From NCBI GenBank assembly GCA_947501355.1, contig CANMVA010000001.1, forward strand, positions 2,069,492 through 2,133,491: a stretch of DNA of 64,000 nucleotides, given 5' to 3'. Source of the stretch: an uncultured Paracoccaceae bacterium (GTDB lineage: Bacteria; Pseudomonadota; Alphaproteobacteria; Rhodobacterales; Rhodobacteraceae). Position 1 is the first letter of the stretch; each line of letters opens with the position of its first letter. Below the pieces are notes generated by a model. That model made no database searches and had not been told where the DNA came from. It was given only the letters and a program-made list of their open reading frames with translations. This document shows, in pieces, positions 1 through 9,481 of this stretch. A program made the position numbers and the translations under genes.

Positions 1-1014
1 ACCTCAGGGACCACGGGGCGCTCTAAGGGCGCGATGCTGAGCCAGCGCAATCTGCTGAGCAATGCCCGGACCCTGACTGAGCTGTGGCGCTTTACGTCTG
101 AGGATGTGCTGCTGCATGCGTTGCCGATCTTTCACACCCATGGGCTGTTTGTGGCGACCAACATCACGCTTTTGGCGGGCGGCGCGATGATCCTGCTGCC
201 CAAGTTCGATCTGGACGCGATGATCGCGCACCTGCCCCGCGCCACAGCGATGATGGGGGTGCCGACCTTCTACACGCGCCTGCTAGAGGACACTCGCTTT
301 GATGCGGACCTCGCTGCGCATATGCGGCTCTTCATTTCGGGCTCGGCCCCGCTTCTGGCCAGCACCCATGAGGCGTTCGCGGCGCGCACCGGCCACCGGA
401 TCCTTGAGCGCTATGGGATGACGGAGACCAATATGAACACATCCAACCCTTATGATGGCCCGCGCGTGGCGGGGACCGTGGGGCCTCCGCTGCCGGATGT
501 GGAGCTGAAAGTGACGGACCCTGCAACGGGCGCGGCACTGCCCGATGGCGAGATTGGCCAGATCGAAGTGCGCGGGCCGAACGTCTTTATGGGCTATTGG
601 CAGATGCCGGAGAAGACCGCTGAAGAGCTGCGCGAGGATGGGTTTTTTATCACGGGCGATCTGGGGTTCGTGGACACGCAAGGCTATGTGCAGATCGTGG
701 GGCGCAACAAGGATCTGATTATCTCGGGCGGCTACAACATTTACCCCAAAGAGATCGAGCTGCTGCTGGACGCGCAACCGGGCGTGCTGGAAAGCGCTGT
801 GATCGGCGTGCCGGATGCGGATTTTGGCGAGCGCGTGCTGGCGGTGGTGGTGGCCGACGGTCCGCTGGATGTTGAGGCGCTGAAGGCGGCGTGCACGGAC
901 CGGTTGGCGCGCTTCAAACACCCGCGCGAGATTGTGGTGGTGGACGCCCTGCCCCGTAACACGATGGGCAAGGTGCAAAAGAACGTGCTGCGCGATCAGT
1001 ATGGGTCTGCTTGA
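1..1014 (+). CDS. matB: Malonyl-CoA synthetase (MatB), 5' end missing
   Basis: ATP-dependent acyl-adenylate-forming ligase that makes malonyl-CoA from malonate and CoA. The reading frame is open from base 1, so the start lies upstream; 337 residues are visible of a family usually near 500. The visible part opens with the AMP-binding loop TSGTTGRSKGAM and contains RYGMTETNMNTSNPYDG, which is characteristic of MatB rather than of general acyl-CoA synthetases. The hinge GRNKDLIISGGYNIYPKEIE and the C-terminal PRNTMGKVQKNVL with the catalytic lysine are intact. A large inverted repeat follows immediately. Other short-chain acyl-CoA ligases are possible but less likely. Confidence 0.85.
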   Translation, partial: TSGTTGRSKGAMLSQRNLLSNARTLTELWRFTSEDVLLHALPIFHTHGLFVATNITLLAGGAMILLPKFDLDAMIAHLPRATAMMGVPTFYTRLLEDTRFDADLAAHMRLFISGSAPLLASTHEAFAARTGHRILERYGMTETNMNTSNPYDGPRVAGTVGPPLPDVELKVTDPATGAALPDGEIGQIEVRGPNVFMGYWQMPEKTAEELREDGFFITGDLGFVDTQGYVQIVGRNKDLIISGGYNIYPKEIELLLDAQPGVLESAVIGVPDADFGERVLAVVVADGPLDVEALKAACTDRLARFKHPREIVVVDALPRNTMGKVQKNVLRDQYGSA

Positions 1015-1023
1015 TCGGTAAGG

Positions 1024-1214
1024 TTTTGCGCTTTGGCTTCGCCAAATCGCCACGCGCGGGCTTGCTGCGCAATCCCGCGCGACCTCCGGCGGGGATATTT
1101 TAAAAAAGCGAAGACAGGCAACGTGCAATTCTCTTTCGCTTTTTCGAAATATCCTGGGAGGTCTGGGGGGCAAAGCCCCCCAGCGGGGCGATTTGGCGAA
1201 GCTAAAGCGCAAAA
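1024..1214. repeat. Nested inverted-repeat element (~190 bp)
   Basis: The outer arms 1024-1051 and 1187-1214 are reverse complements over 28 bases with one mismatch. Inside them, 1093-1112 and 1135-1154 form a second inverted repeat (18 of 20 matching). A third perfect hairpin, CTGGGGGGC/GCCCCCCAG, lies at 1163-1183. The element directly follows matB. It has no coding capacity I can support. It may act as a terminator-like structure, or it may be a non-autonomous palindromic repeat. The inner motif CCTCCGGCGGGGATATTT recurs in altered form near 27075, which suggests a dispersed family. Confidence 0.75.
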
Positions 1215-1269
1215 AGCATTCTAGAGGAACGTGTTTGGCCTTGCTGGCCCTTTCAGTGATTTGCTCCCT

Positions 1270-1392
1270 CTCGGTGATTTGCTGGGCAATTCACCTGTCG
1301 GCGGCGGACGTGTTTCAGCGTTGCGAACCCTTTCGGTGATTTGCTGCGCAATTCACCTTGCGGGTGCGGACGTGTTTCAGCGTTGCTGAAAC
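1270..1392. repeat. Two 62-bp tandem repeat units plus a partial copy
   Basis: Units at about 1270-1329 and 1332-1392 share CGGTGATTTGCTG, GCAATTCACCT, and GGACGTGTTTCAGCGTTGC at a constant 62-base offset. A degenerate partial copy (TTTCAGTGATTTGCT) lies just upstream at 1250-1265. The repeats are direct, too long and too few for a CRISPR array, and non-coding. With the nested inverted repeat they fill the 508-base gap between matB and nrdJ. I see no gene there. Confidence 0.65.
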
Positions 1393-1522
1393 ACTAAGAA
1401 AAAAGGGGAGCCATGAAGGCCCCCCTGTAAGTCTCGCCACTCAGGCTCATTCTGGTGTACCGCCCGGTTTCTGCCTGCGGCCTGAGCGTCGTCAGGGGCG
1501 AGCGCACCCGCCCCGGATCCCT

Positions 1523-4500
1523 TTAGCTACACCCGGAGGTGCCACCGCAGGTATTGCACTTCATGCAGGTGCCGTTGCGCACGAGGGTGTAGTTGCCGCA
1601 CTCGCCGCACGGGTCGCCCTCATAGCCCTGCATTTTCGCCTTGGTGCGGGCGTCCATCTCGACGGTGCCGCTGGCAATCGCCGTGGTCGTTGTGGAGACA
1701 GCCACTTCCGGCACCAGCGTCTGGAGCGTTGCAACCGGATCGACAGAGCCGTCCAAAGCCACAGCGCCAGAGGCCCCGCCTTGCAGCACGACCAGCTCTT
1801 GCGGGACGCGCTTGCGCAGGTAGCCGGTGGAGCTGATCTGCTTGAGCACTTCGAGGGACTTGGACGCGGCCGTATCGCTAACCTCTGCGATATTGCGCTC
1901 TTCCTCGCCGCGGCCCAGATCGTCGAAGGACGCGCCTTCGGGCTTCACATGGGCCAGGTCGGTGCGGTCCAGATAAGACACGGCCAACTCGCGGAAGATA
2001 TAGTCGAGGATCGAGGTCGCGTTCTTGATGCTGTCATTGCCCTGCACCATGCCCGCAGGCTCGAACTTGGTGAAGGTGAAGGCATCGACGAACTCTTCCA
2101 GCGGCACGCCATACTGGAGACCCACGGACACGGCGATGGCGAAGTTGTTCATCATCGCGCGGAAACCTGCGCCTTCCTTGTGCATGTCGATGAAAATCTC
2201 GCCCAACTGGCCGTCTTCATATTCGCCCGTGCGCAGATAGACCTTGTGACCGCCCACGATGGCTTTCTGCGTGTAGCCTTTGCGACGCTCGGGCATCTTC
2301 TCGCGGTGCGATTTGATGATCTCCTTGACGACGATTTTCTCGACGATCTTTTCGGCCAGAACGGTCGCTTTCTCCTGCGCCGATCCGCTTTCCAGCACCT
2401 CTTGCGCGTCCTCGTCATCCTCGACCAGCGAGGCGGCCAGAGGCTGCGAGAGTTTCGAGCCGTCCCGATAGAGCGCGTTGGCTTTGACACCCAGCGACCA
2501 GCTGAGTTCATAGGCCTTCTGGCAATCCTCGATCGTGGCGTCATTCGGCATGTTGATCGTCTTGGAGATCGCACCCGAGATGAAGCTCTGCGCGGCGGCC
2601 ATCATGTAGATGTGGCTGTCGACGCTGAGGAAACGCTTGCCCTTCTTACCACAGGGGTTGGCGCAGTCGAAGACCACGTAATGCTCCTCTTTCAGGTGCG
2701 GCGCCCCTTCCAGCGTCATGGTTCCGCAGACGTGATCGTTGGCCGCGTCGATATCGGCTTTCGAGAAACCGAGGTGGCGCAGCAGATCGAAAGTCGGGTC
2801 GTTCAGCTTCTCGGCGGGGATGCCGAGGACGTTGGTGCAGAACTCCTCGCCCAGCGTCCACTGGTTGAAGACGAAGCGGATGTCGAAGGCCGAGGCGAGC
2901 GCGCCTTCCACCTTGTCCAGCTCGTTCTGGCCAAAGCCGTGACCCACCAGCGAAGTGTGGTTGATGCCTGGTGCGTTGCCCAGCGAGGCGTGACCGACGG
3001 CGTAGCTGACGATTTCCTCGATCTGGCTGGAGGAATAGCCCAGCGTTTCAAGCGCTGCGGGAACCGAGCGGTTGATGATCTTGAAGTAACCGCCACCTGC
3101 GAGCTTTTTGAACTTCACCAGCGCGAAGTCAGGCTCGATCCCGGTGGTGTCGCAATCCATCACCAGACCGATGGTGCCGGTTGGGGCAATCACGGTGGCT
3201 TGGGCGTTGCGGTAGCCGTGCTTTTCGCCAAGCTCCAGCGCTTCGTCCCAGCTTTGCTTGGCCAGTTCGATCAGACGCGCGTCGGGGCAGTTGGCCGCGT
3301 CCAGCGGCAGCGGCTTGACGGCGAGGTCTTCATAGGTGTCAGACGCATAGGCCGCCGCACGGTGGTTGCGCATGACGCGGAGCATGTGATCGGCGTTCTT
3401 CTTGTAGCCCGGGAACGGGCCAAGCTCGCCCGCGATCTCGGCGGATGTCGCATAGGACACGCCAGTCATGATCGCGGTCAGCGCACCACACATGGAGCGA
3501 CCTTCGTCGCTGTCATAGCCGTAGCCCATGTTCATCAGCAGACCGCCGATATTGGCGTAGCCCAGACCGAGTGTGCGGAAGTCGTAAGACCGCTGCGCGA
3601 TTTCCTTGGAGGGGAACTGCGCCATCATCACCGAGATTTCCAGCGTCACGGTCCAGAGGCGCGTGGCGTGCATGTAGTCGTCTGCTGCGAACTCACCGTC
3701 CTTGTAGAAGGTCAGCAGGTTCATCGAGGCAAGGTTACAGGCGGTGTCGTCGAGGAACATATATTCCGAGCACGGGTTGGAGCCGCGGATCTCGCCGTCT
3801 TCGGGGCATGTGTGCCACGCGTTGACTGTGTCGTGATACTGGATGCCGGGATCGGCACAGGCCCATGCGGCGTGGCCCACCTGCTCCCACAGATCGCGGG
3901 CTTGCACGGTCTTGTGGACCTTGCCGTCCTTGCGGTTGATGAGGTCCCACGTGCCGTCTTCTTCGACTGCTTTCAGGAACGCATCGGTGACGCGGATCGA
4001 GTTGTTGGAGTTTTGACCGGAGACCGAATTGTAAGCCTCGCTATCCCAGTCCGTGTCATAAGTCGGGAATTCGATGCTGGTGTGGCCCTGCTTGGCATAA
4101 TCCAGCACGCGCTTGACGTAAGTCTCGGGGATCGCGACCTTTTTGGCGGCGCGCACGGCGTCTTTCAGGGCCGGGTTCACCTTGGGGTCATAGGCGTCTT
4201 CTGCGGCGCCGTCCCAGGCTTTGATCGCGGCGAAGATCGCGTTCAGCTTCTCTTCGTGCATTTTGGAGCCGGCGACGATGGACGCCACTTTCTGCTCTTC
4301 CAGCACCTTCCAGTTGATGAATTCCTCGATATCGGGGTGGTCGGCATCGACGATCACCATCTTGGCCGCGCGGCGCGTGGTACCGCCTGATTTGATGGCG
4401 CCAGCTGCGCGGTCACCGATTTTCAGGAACCCCATGAGGCCGGAGGACTTGCCGCCGCCCGACAGGCTCTCACCTGCTGCACGCAAATGCGAGAAGTTCG

Positions 4501-5197
4501 TGCCTGTGCCGGACCCGTATTTAAAGAGGCGCGCTTCGCGAACCCACAAGTCCATGATGCCGCCGTCGTTCACCAGATCATCGGCGCAGGACTGAATAAA
4601 GCAGGCGTGGGGTTGCGGGTGCTCGTAGGCTGAATCGGATTTCGTCAGCTTGCCGGTTTTATAGTCGACATAGTGGTGACCCTGGCTGGGGCCGTCGATG
4701 CCGTAGGCCCAGTGCAGGCCGGTGTTGAACCACTGGGGGCTGTTGGGGGCCGCGCGCTGGGTGGCCAGCATGTGGCGCATCTCGTCGTAGTAGGCTTTGG
4801 CGTCGGCTTCCGTGGTGAAGTAGCCGCCTTTCCAGCCCCAGTAGGTCCATGCGCCTGCGAGGCGATCGAAGACCTGCTTGGCCGAGGTTTCGCCGACGAA
4901 GCGCACGTCTTCGGGCAGTTTTGCGAGGGCTTTTTCGTCAGGGACGGATTTCCACAGGAACTCGGGCACGCCCTTTTCCTTGACCTTCTTGAGGACGGCG
5001 GCGACGCCAGCCTTACGGAAGTATTTCTGTGCAATCACGTCGCTGGCGACCTGGCTCCAGCTTGCGGGCACTTCAAGATCGGCCAGGTGGAACACGACCG
5101 TGCCGTCAGGATTTCGGATCTCCGACGTCGTGGTGACGAAGTCCAGGTCGGCATAGGCGTCGTTGGTGTCGCGTGTAAACTTGCGTTCAATCTTCAT
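1523..5197 (-). CDS. nrdJ: Adenosylcobalamin-dependent ribonucleotide reductase
   Basis: Class II ribonucleotide reductase that reduces ribonucleotides to deoxyribonucleotides using coenzyme B12 instead of a metal-radical subunit. The 1224-residue length fits the large alphaproteobacterial NrdJ. The active-site motif NPCSE sits near residue 475. The last 35 residues form a Cys-rich tail ([12 protein letters not shown]...[13 protein letters not shown]) that shuttles electrons and may bind zinc. I start at the ATG at 5197 (MKIERKFT) rather than the longer in-frame ORF, because the added residues look like untranslated leader and the conserved family N-terminus begins here. The SD is weak (GGAC). 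Candidate NrdR boxes lie about 180 bases upstream. Confidence 0.95.
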   Translation of the reverse strand: MKIERKFTRDTNDAYADLDFVTTTSEIRNPDGTVVFHLADLEVPASWSQVASDVIAQKYFRKAGVAAVLKKVKEKGVPEFLWKSVPDEKALAKLPEDVRFVGETSAKQVFDRLAGAWTYWGWKGGYFTTEADAKAYYDEMRHMLATQRAAPNSPQWFNTGLHWAYGIDGPSQGHHYVDYKTGKLTKSDSAYEHPQPHACFIQSCADDLVNDGGIMDLWVREARLFKYGSGTGTNFSHLRAAGESLSGGGKSSGLMGFLKIGDRAAGAIKSGGTTRRAAKMVIVDADHPDIEEFINWKVLEEQKVASIVAGSKMHEEKLNAIFAAIKAWDGAAEDAYDPKVNPALKDAVRAAKKVAIPETYVKRVLDYAKQGHTSIEFPTYDTDWDSEAYNSVSGQNSNNSIRVTDAFLKAVEEDGTWDLINRKDGKVHKTVQARDLWEQVGHAAWACADPGIQYHDTVNAWHTCPEDGEIRGSNPCSEYMFLDDTACNLASMNLLTFYKDGEFAADDYMHATRLWTVTLEISVMMAQFPSKEIAQRSYDFRTLGLGYANIGGLLMNMGYGYDSDEGRSMCGALTAIMTGVSYATSAEIAGELGPFPGYKKNADHMLRVMRNHRAAAYASDTYEDLAVKPLPLDAANCPDARLIELAKQSWDEALELGEKHGYRNAQATVIAPTGTIGLVMDCDTTGIEPDFALVKFKKLAGGGYFKIINRSVPAALETLGYSSSQIEEIVSYAVGHASLGNAPGINHTSLVGHGFGQNELDKVEGALASAFDIRFVFNQWTLGEEFCTNVLGIPAEKLNDPTFDLLRHLGFSKADIDAANDHVCGTMTLEGAPHLKEEHYVVFDCANPCGKKGKRFLSVDSHIYMMAAAQSFISGAISKTINMPNDATIEDCQKAYELSWSLGVKANALYRDGSKLSQPLAASLVEDDEDAQEVLESGSAQEKATVLAEKIVEKIVVKEIIKSHREKMPERRKGYTQKAIVGGHKVYLRTGEYEDGQLGEIFIDMHKEGAGFRAMMNNFAIAVSVGLQYGVPLEEFVDAFTFTKFEPAGMVQGNDSIKNATSILDYIFRELAVSYLDRTDLAHVKPEGASFDDLGRGEEERNIAEVSDTAASKSLEVLKQISSTGYLRKRVPQELVVLQGGASGAVALDGSVDPVATLQTLVPEVAVSTTTTAIASGTVEMDARTKAKMQGYEGDPCGECGNYTLVRNGTCMKCNTCGGTSGCS

Positions 5198-5759
5198 GTG
5201 TCCGTGCCCCGTAAAGCGTGTTTCGTTTGTGGCCGGGACGTTGCCCGACAATATTGCCTCGCGGGGCAATGGCGAAAGACATCCCCAGCGGCCGCGCAAG
5301 CGACTGCCTCGTCCCGTAAAGAACGCGTTTGATCGTGGTATCCGTCCCTCGCCGGTCTGCCTGCGTCCCTCTTTCGAGACACTAAATCTTGTGGCTATCT
5401 GACCCGCCAGCACAAGGTGACGTATTCACCCCTAGAGGGTCAACGGAATTTTTATCGTTTTGGGGATTTTTTCCCGGTTGACGCAGAGCCGGTTTGGCTC
5501 TCCCCCACCGGGAAAGTGATTCACTCAGCGTAAACCTTCTGGGGATAAGGATCGGGGTATCCGTGTGCATAAGTGCAAATGCCCGTAAAATGCCAAAGGT
5601 TTAGGCCCTTTCCGGGGACATGCCGACGGGCTGCTGGACGCTTTTCGAGGAAGCCGTAAATTTTACGCGGGCCACATGACGCGGATGTGACAGGAATGCC
5701 GGATTTGCCCGCCGATGGCGCTGGTAACGGGAGCGATTCTCAGGAACACTAGCGTAACC
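5198..5759. other. Long intergenic region between nrdJ and a lipoprotein gene
   Basis: No convincing gene lies in these 562 bases. Besides the NrdR-like boxes, it holds a nested stem-loop at 5471-5514 with outer arms TTCCCGGT/ACCGGGAA and inner arms AGAGCC/GGCTCT. A smaller hairpin (ATTGCC/GGCAAT) lies at about 5253-5270 in the nrdJ leader. I looked for the B12-box of a cobalamin riboswitch on the nrdJ side and did not find one. Confidence 0.6.
5379..5425 (-). promoter_or_regulatory. Candidate pair of NrdR boxes upstream of nrdJ
   Basis: ACACTAAATCTTGTGG at 5379-5394 matches the NrdR consensus ACACWATATATWGTGT at 13 of 16 positions and is palindromic. A weaker copy, GCACAAGGTGACGTAT, begins at 5410. 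The two starts are 31 bases apart, the spacing of three helical turns typical of NrdR box pairs. NrdR represses ribonucleotide reductase genes. The second box is degenerate, so the call rests mainly on the first box plus the spacing. Confidence 0.5.
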
Positions 5760-6224
5760 ATGCGGTTTTTCCCTCACCTCCTTGCCCTCCCACTGATTGT
5801 TGCGGGCTGCAGTCAGACCCCTATATCTGGGGGCGGCACGGTTGGGGACGATCTGGACCAGGTCGCGTTCTTCAGCGATTTCCCCACCCTGCTCTTCTCC
5901 GCCGCCGGGGAGGCATGTTCCGGCCCCGGCGACGTGCTGGTGCAGGAGGACCCCGGCACCTTGCGGTGCGAGGTGTTGCCAGACCCGCCGTCGGCTGCAG
6001 CACTGATTCTGAGCTATGACGGCACCATCGAAGACCTGCCCAAATACGTGATCGCCTTTGATACCGAGACGCGCTCGGACGGCTATATTGTGCGCAACGA
6101 GGCCTATATTCGTGTGCCGCAAATGGACGGCGGCGAGCTGCGGATCAAAACGCCCGACCGCCGCCGCACCCGCGATATTCGCCAGATCTTTACCGCCGCG
6201 GGCGGCACGATGATCGCGCCTTGA
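5760..6224 (+). CDS. Hypothetical lipoprotein
   Basis: A 154-residue protein with a short basic N-terminus, a hydrophobic stretch and a lipobox ending LIVAGC, so Cys18 is the likely lipidated residue and the protein is membrane-anchored. The mature part contains two further cysteines and no domain I recognise. I chose the ATG at 5760 because the longer frame from 5715 would place residues ahead of the signal peptide. It stands alone between nrdJ (opposite strand) and another small lipoprotein. Confidence 0.65.
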   Translation: MRFFPHLLALPLIVAGCSQTPISGGGTVGDDLDQVAFFSDFPTLLFSAAGEACSGPGDVLVQEDPGTLRCEVLPDPPSAAALILSYDGTIEDLPKYVIAFDTETRSDGYIVRNEAYIRVPQMDGGELRIKTPDRRRTRDIRQIFTAAGGTMIAP

Positions 6225-6309
6225 GCCCAAACGCACGAAGATTTGCGCTCATTTAAGGGAACAAATTCCATGTTGGGCCGTTAAACTGTCGTAATTGACG
6301 GAGGTTCCA

Positions 6310-6579
6310 ATGAAGAAAGCGCTACTCGCCCTGCCCATGATCGCTGCTCTCGCGGCGTGTGAGACACCTGAACAAAGCGCCCTTGCCGGGGCTGCGGCGG
6401 GTGCCGCGATCGGTTCTGCCGTGTCGGCGGATAATGATCGTCTCGAAGGTGCCGTGGTCGGCGGAGCCGTTGGCGCCGCAGCAGGTGCCGCTGCCGGGAC
6501 CTATGTCGGACGCAGCCAGGGTGGCGATTGCGTCTATCAACGCGCCGATGGCACGCGCTACGTCGCGCGCTGCGGCTAA
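6310..6579 (+). CDS. Small glycine-zipper lipoprotein
   Basis: An 89-residue predicted lipoprotein with signal [17 protein letters not shown]; Cys18 is the lipidation site. It is followed by Gly/Ala-rich repeats ([29 protein letters not shown]) of the glycine-zipper type seen in YMGG and Rick_17kDa outer-membrane lipoproteins. The C-terminus, [17 protein letters not shown], carries two cysteines. The ATG at 6310 is preceded by GGAGG at 6300-6304, which decides the start over an upstream TTG. A strong terminator follows. Confidence 0.75.
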   Translation: MKKALLALPMIAALAACETPEQSALAGAAAGAAIGSAVSADNDRLEGAVVGGAVGAAAGAAAGTYVGRSQGGDCVYQRADGTRYVARCG

Positions 6580-6600
6580 GATTTCCCAACACACCGGTCG

Positions 6601-6630
6601 AACGGCCTGCAATTTTGCGGGCCGTTTTTT
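6601..6630 (+). terminator. Rho-independent terminator after the glycine-zipper gene
   Basis: AACGGCC/GGCCGTT arms, extended inward by a T-G pair and GCA/TGC, are followed by a run of T at 6625-6630. It lies 21 bases after the stop codon. Confidence 0.85.
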
Positions 6631-6667
6631 ACAAAGGTCTTTTAGGCTGATTGTCTGGAAGAAACAG

Positions 6668-6744
6668 TGGTCGGGACGGCAAGATTCGAACTTGCGACCT
6701 ACGGTACCCAAAACCGTCGCGCTACCAGGCTGCGCTACGCCCCG
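6668..6744 (-). tRNA. tRNA-Pro (anticodon TGG)
   Basis: The reverse strand folds as a complete 77-nt cloverleaf. The acceptor is CGGGGCG pairing with CGTCCCG. The D arm is GCGC..GCGC. The anticodon stem ACGGT/ACCGT has loop TTTTGGG with anticodon TGG. The T arm is GCAAG-TTCGAAT-CTTGC, and the 3' ACCA is encoded. Confidence 0.95.
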
Positions 6745-6798
6745 AACTTAGCGCAGTCTCTAAGCGGACAAATCGGAAAAGAAAAGCCCCAGCGCGCG

Positions 6799-7278
6799 TT
6801 ATTCCGCAGCACAGGGCCACGCGGCCTCTTGAACGGTAAAGGCCGGGTGCCGCATCACGGTGCCCGGCACGATCCCAAGGCGTTCAGCCATGCCGCCATT
6901 CACTTCAAGTACTGCATAGATGTTGTCGCCGCCCAGAATCGGCGTCTCGTCATGGGGGATCGCGTTGGCGTGGACATGCTGCACGGTGCCGGTGACATCG
7001 GCAAAGATCATATCAAGCGGGATCAGCGTATTGCGCATCCAGAAGGACGCGGTCTGCGGACGCTCATAGACAAAGAGCATGCCGGCCATCATCGGCATCT
7101 CCTCGACAAACATCAGACCCTGGCCACGCTCTTCGGGGTCGTCGGCAAGCTCAATCGCAAAGCGCGCCTGCCCCCAATCGCCTTTCAGATCCACCGCATC
7201 CTCCTGACAGGCCCCATGGGCCATGCCAGCAGCAGCAATAAGAAGAAAAGCGGTCAGGAGCGGCTGATAACGTCCCAT
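6799..7278 (-). CDS. DUF192 family exported protein
   Basis: A 159-residue protein with a cleavable signal peptide (hydrophobic to about residue 22, AHGA). The body matches the DUF192 family: RGQGLMFVEEMPMMAGMLFVYERPQTASFWMRNTLIPLDMIFAD and VLEVNGGMAERLGI. The biochemical role of DUF192 is not established. The gene overlaps the end of the upstream cold-shock gene by 25 bases, so the two are probably co-transcribed. tRNA-Pro lies just downstream on the same strand. Confidence 0.8.
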   Translation of the reverse strand: MGRYQPLLTAFLLIAAAGMAHGACQEDAVDLKGDWGQARFAIELADDPEERGQGLMFVEEMPMMAGMLFVYERPQTASFWMRNTLIPLDMIFADVTGTVQHVHANAIPHDETPILGGDNIYAVLEVNGGMAERLGIVPGTVMRHPAFTVQEAAWPCAAE

Positions 7279-7784
7279 GCAACAACCTCTGCGGCCATCT
7301 TGCCACGGCGACCGTCGACCACGCGCATCGCGATCGCTTCACCGGGTTGCAGATCGGCAAGCCCCGACAAGCGCAGAACCTCGACATGCACAAACACATC
7401 TTCGGCGCTGCCGAAGGTATTTGCAAACCCAAAGCCCTTGGCCTTGTCGAACCATTTCACCCGCGCCGGCTGCCACGGGATGTGCTTGAGCTCAGCCTCA
7501 TCGAAGTGCTGAAAATCCTCAAGCGGCGCTTTGGCAGCGCCCTCGGGTGCACGGATCATAACGACCTCGGTGGCCTGCACCCCGCGGTCTGTGTGTTGCA
7601 CGTGCACTTCGATCTCGGAGCCATCGGCCACCGAGCTTTGGCCATAGTTCCGCAGAACATTGGCGTGGATCAGAATATCCGGTCCACCGGCATCTGAGAG
7701 AATAAAACCAAATCCTTTTGCAGGATCGAACCACTTAACAACACCATGCACCACTGGGGTGGCGTCTTCGCGTTGATCTGACAT
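7254..7784 (-). CDS. Cold-shock protein with two CSD domains
   Basis: A 176-residue protein with two cold-shock domains, each bearing the RNP1-type motif: VVKWFDPAKGFGFI near residues 16-29 and RVKWFDKAKGFGFA near residues 108-121. CSD proteins bind single-stranded nucleic acid and act as RNA chaperones. Tandem-CSD forms of this length are common in Rhodobacterales. I picked the ATG at 7784 because AGGA sits 8-9 bases upstream; an alternative ATG lies 9 bases upstream at 7793. The 3' end overlaps the DUF192 gene. The preceding AT-rich stretch at 7785-7900 probably holds the promoter. Confidence 0.88.
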   Translation of the reverse strand: MSDQREDATPVVHGVVKWFDPAKGFGFILSDAGGPDILIHANVLRNYGQSSVADGSEIEVHVQHTDRGVQATEVVMIRAPEGAAKAPLEDFQHFDEAELKHIPWQPARVKWFDKAKGFGFANTFGSAEDVFVHVEVLRLSGLADLQPGEAIAMRVVDGRRGKMAAEVVAWDVISRS

Positions 7785-7897
7785 TGAGGCCATTCCTGGC
7801 AAGTGTGATATGTTAATGTCTATGCGCCTAAGCATGGACCTGTTCAAGGCCAAAAACAATTCAAATTCATAGGCCTGTCATTCGTGTGACGTGAAAT

Positions 7898-8512
7898 TTA
7901 CGGGTTTAAACGTGTAATATTCCACGGCTTTTCAACCGCAGGACGGCACCAGCGAAATCGGTCATGCAACCGAAACTCGCCGTCCGCCCAGAACTCGATC
8001 TCTAACGGAAAAATTCGAAAGCCCCCCCAGAACGCAGGCCGCGTGGGCGCGGTTCCGTGCTGGGCCGTGACCTTGGCCACCTCGGCCATCAGCGCGGTGC
8101 GCGAGGATAGCGGCTCTGACTGGCGCGAGGCCCAGGCCCCAAGCCGCGACTTCAGCGAACGAGAGGCGTAATAGGCATCGGCCTTGGGTCCATCCTCTTT
8201 TTCGACCACACCGCGCACACGGATCTGGCGGCGCTGGGTTTTGGAATGCAGCACGAAGGCAACCTTCCCAGACGCATCAATCTCTTGCGCCTTCTTGCCG
8301 GTGTAGTTTGTGTAAAAGACAAAGGCGTCCGCCTCGATCTCTTTGAGCAGCACCATCCGGACATTGGGCAGACCATCCGCATCGACGGTCGCCAGAGCAA
8401 TCGCGTTGGGATCATTGGGTTCGGTCTTTTCGGCCTCGTCCAGCCATTTTTGCGCCAGCGCGAACGGATCATCGCCGGCGAATATCCCGGTGCGTTTGCT
8501 ATTGTCCGACAT
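7898..8512 (-). CDS. pdxH: Pyridoxamine 5'-phosphate oxidase
   Basis: FMN enzyme that oxidises pyridoxamine- or pyridoxine-phosphate to pyridoxal 5'-phosphate, the last step of vitamin B6 synthesis and salvage. The 204-residue length and motifs ([57 protein letters not shown], and the terminal RFRW..ITRLNP) are those of PdxH. I start at the ATG at 8512, which has GAGGGA 6 bases upstream; another in-frame ATG is 12 bases further up. It is transcribed away from fabI. Confidence 0.93.
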   Translation of the reverse strand: MSDNSKRTGIFAGDDPFALAQKWLDEAEKTEPNDPNAIALATVDADGLPNVRMVLLKEIEADAFVFYTNYTGKKAQEIDASGKVAFVLHSKTQRRQIRVRGVVEKEDGPKADAYYASRSLKSRLGAWASRQSEPLSSRTALMAEVAKVTAQHGTAPTRPAFWGGFRIFPLEIEFWADGEFRLHDRFRWCRPAVEKPWNITRLNP

Positions 8513-8674
8513 GATGTCCCTCATTCTTTTACCAAAGGGATAAATAACTGGTTTGCCAAGGCAACCCCACCCCGGCGGAAAACAGCCGATGACCCTGCGC
8601 CACGCAGAGCCTTGATGCAGCCCACCGCTTGGCCTAAACGGTTTGCTCATAACAAAAGACCAAAGGGACGCGGG

Positions 8675-9481
8675 ATGTCGACAAATCTCATGCAAGGAAA
8701 ACGCGGGCTGATCATGGGGCTCGCCAATGACAAATCCATTGCGTGGGGGATCGCGAAAGCCTGTGCAGATGCCGGGGCCGAACTTGCGTTTTCCTATCAG
8801 GGCTATGCGCTGAAAAAGCGGGTGGAGCCGTTGGCCGCCTCTTTGGGCAGCGACACGGTTCTGCCCTGTGATGTGTCGGATGAGGCGTCGATGGACGAGT
8901 TATTCGCGTCGCTGGAAGAGAAATGGGGCAAGCTGGACTTTCTGGTCCATGCGATAGGGTTTTCCGACAAGAACGAGCTGCGCGGGCGGTATGTCGACAC
9001 GTCGCGCGGCAATTTCGCTATGTCGATGGACATATCGGTTTACTCGTTCACCGCTGTGGTCCAGCGCGCCGAAAAGCTGATGTCTGAGGGCGGCTCCTGC
9101 CTGACGCTGACCTATTACGGGGCCGAGCGCGTGATGCCGCATTACAATGTGATGGGAGTCGCCAAGGCCGCGTTGGAGGCGTCGGTCCGCTATCTGGCGG
9201 AGGATCTGGGCAAGGACGGCATCCGCGTCAATGCGATTTCGGCCGGGCCGATCAAAACGCTGGCGGCTTCGGGGATTGGCGACTTCCGCTACATCATGAA
9301 GTGGAACGAGTATAACTCGCCCCTGCGCCGCAATGTGACGACAGAAGATGTAGGCAACTCCGCGCTCTATCTGCTGTCCGATCTGGGATCGGGTGTCACG
9401 GGCGAGAACCTGCATGTGGATGCAGGCTATCACGTGGTTGGCATGAAAGCGGTGGACGCGCCGGATATGTCCAAGTCGTGA
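8675..9481 (+). CDS. fabI: Enoyl-[acyl-carrier-protein] reductase (NADH)
   Basis: Short-chain dehydrogenase fold enzyme that reduces enoyl-ACP in the last step of each fatty-acid elongation cycle. The 268-residue length is typical. The N-terminus [22 protein letters not shown] is the FabI cofactor-binding signature. The catalytic Tyr...Lys pair lies in YNVMGVAK near residues 156-163. The SD GGGACG precedes the ATG at 8675; the longer frame upstream overlaps pdxH antisense and is not used. The stop overlaps the GTG start of the LysE-type gene by 4 bases, implying translational coupling. Confidence 0.94.
   Translation: MSTNLMQGKRGLIMGLANDKSIAWGIAKACADAGAELAFSYQGYALKKRVEPLAASLGSDTVLPCDVSDEASMDELFASLEEKWGKLDFLVHAIGFSDKNELRGRYVDTSRGNFAMSMDISVYSFTAVVQRAEKLMSEGGSCLTLTYYGAERVMPHYNVMGVAKAALEASVRYLAEDLGKDGIRVNAISAGPIKTLAASGIGDFRYIMKWNEYNSPLRRNVTTEDVGNSALYLLSDLGSGVTGENLHVDAGYHVVGMKAVDAPDMSKS

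Noticed and set aside
1250-1392. CRISPR array
   Set aside because: Only two full units of 62 bases in direct tandem with no spacers, and no cas genes in the window.
1358-4390. 1010-codon forward ORF opposite nrdJ
   Set aside because: It is the antisense shadow of the highly conserved nrdJ reading frame. Its translation has no recognisable domain, a His/Arg-rich composition, and no SD.
5198-5760. Cobalamin riboswitch in the nrdJ leader
   Set aside because: B12-dependence made it plausible, but neither the B12 box nor the CGCAACTGT core is present on the nrdJ strand.
6295-6309. TTG start for the glycine-zipper lipoprotein
   Set aside because: It would bury the SD in the coding sequence and add residues before the signal peptide.
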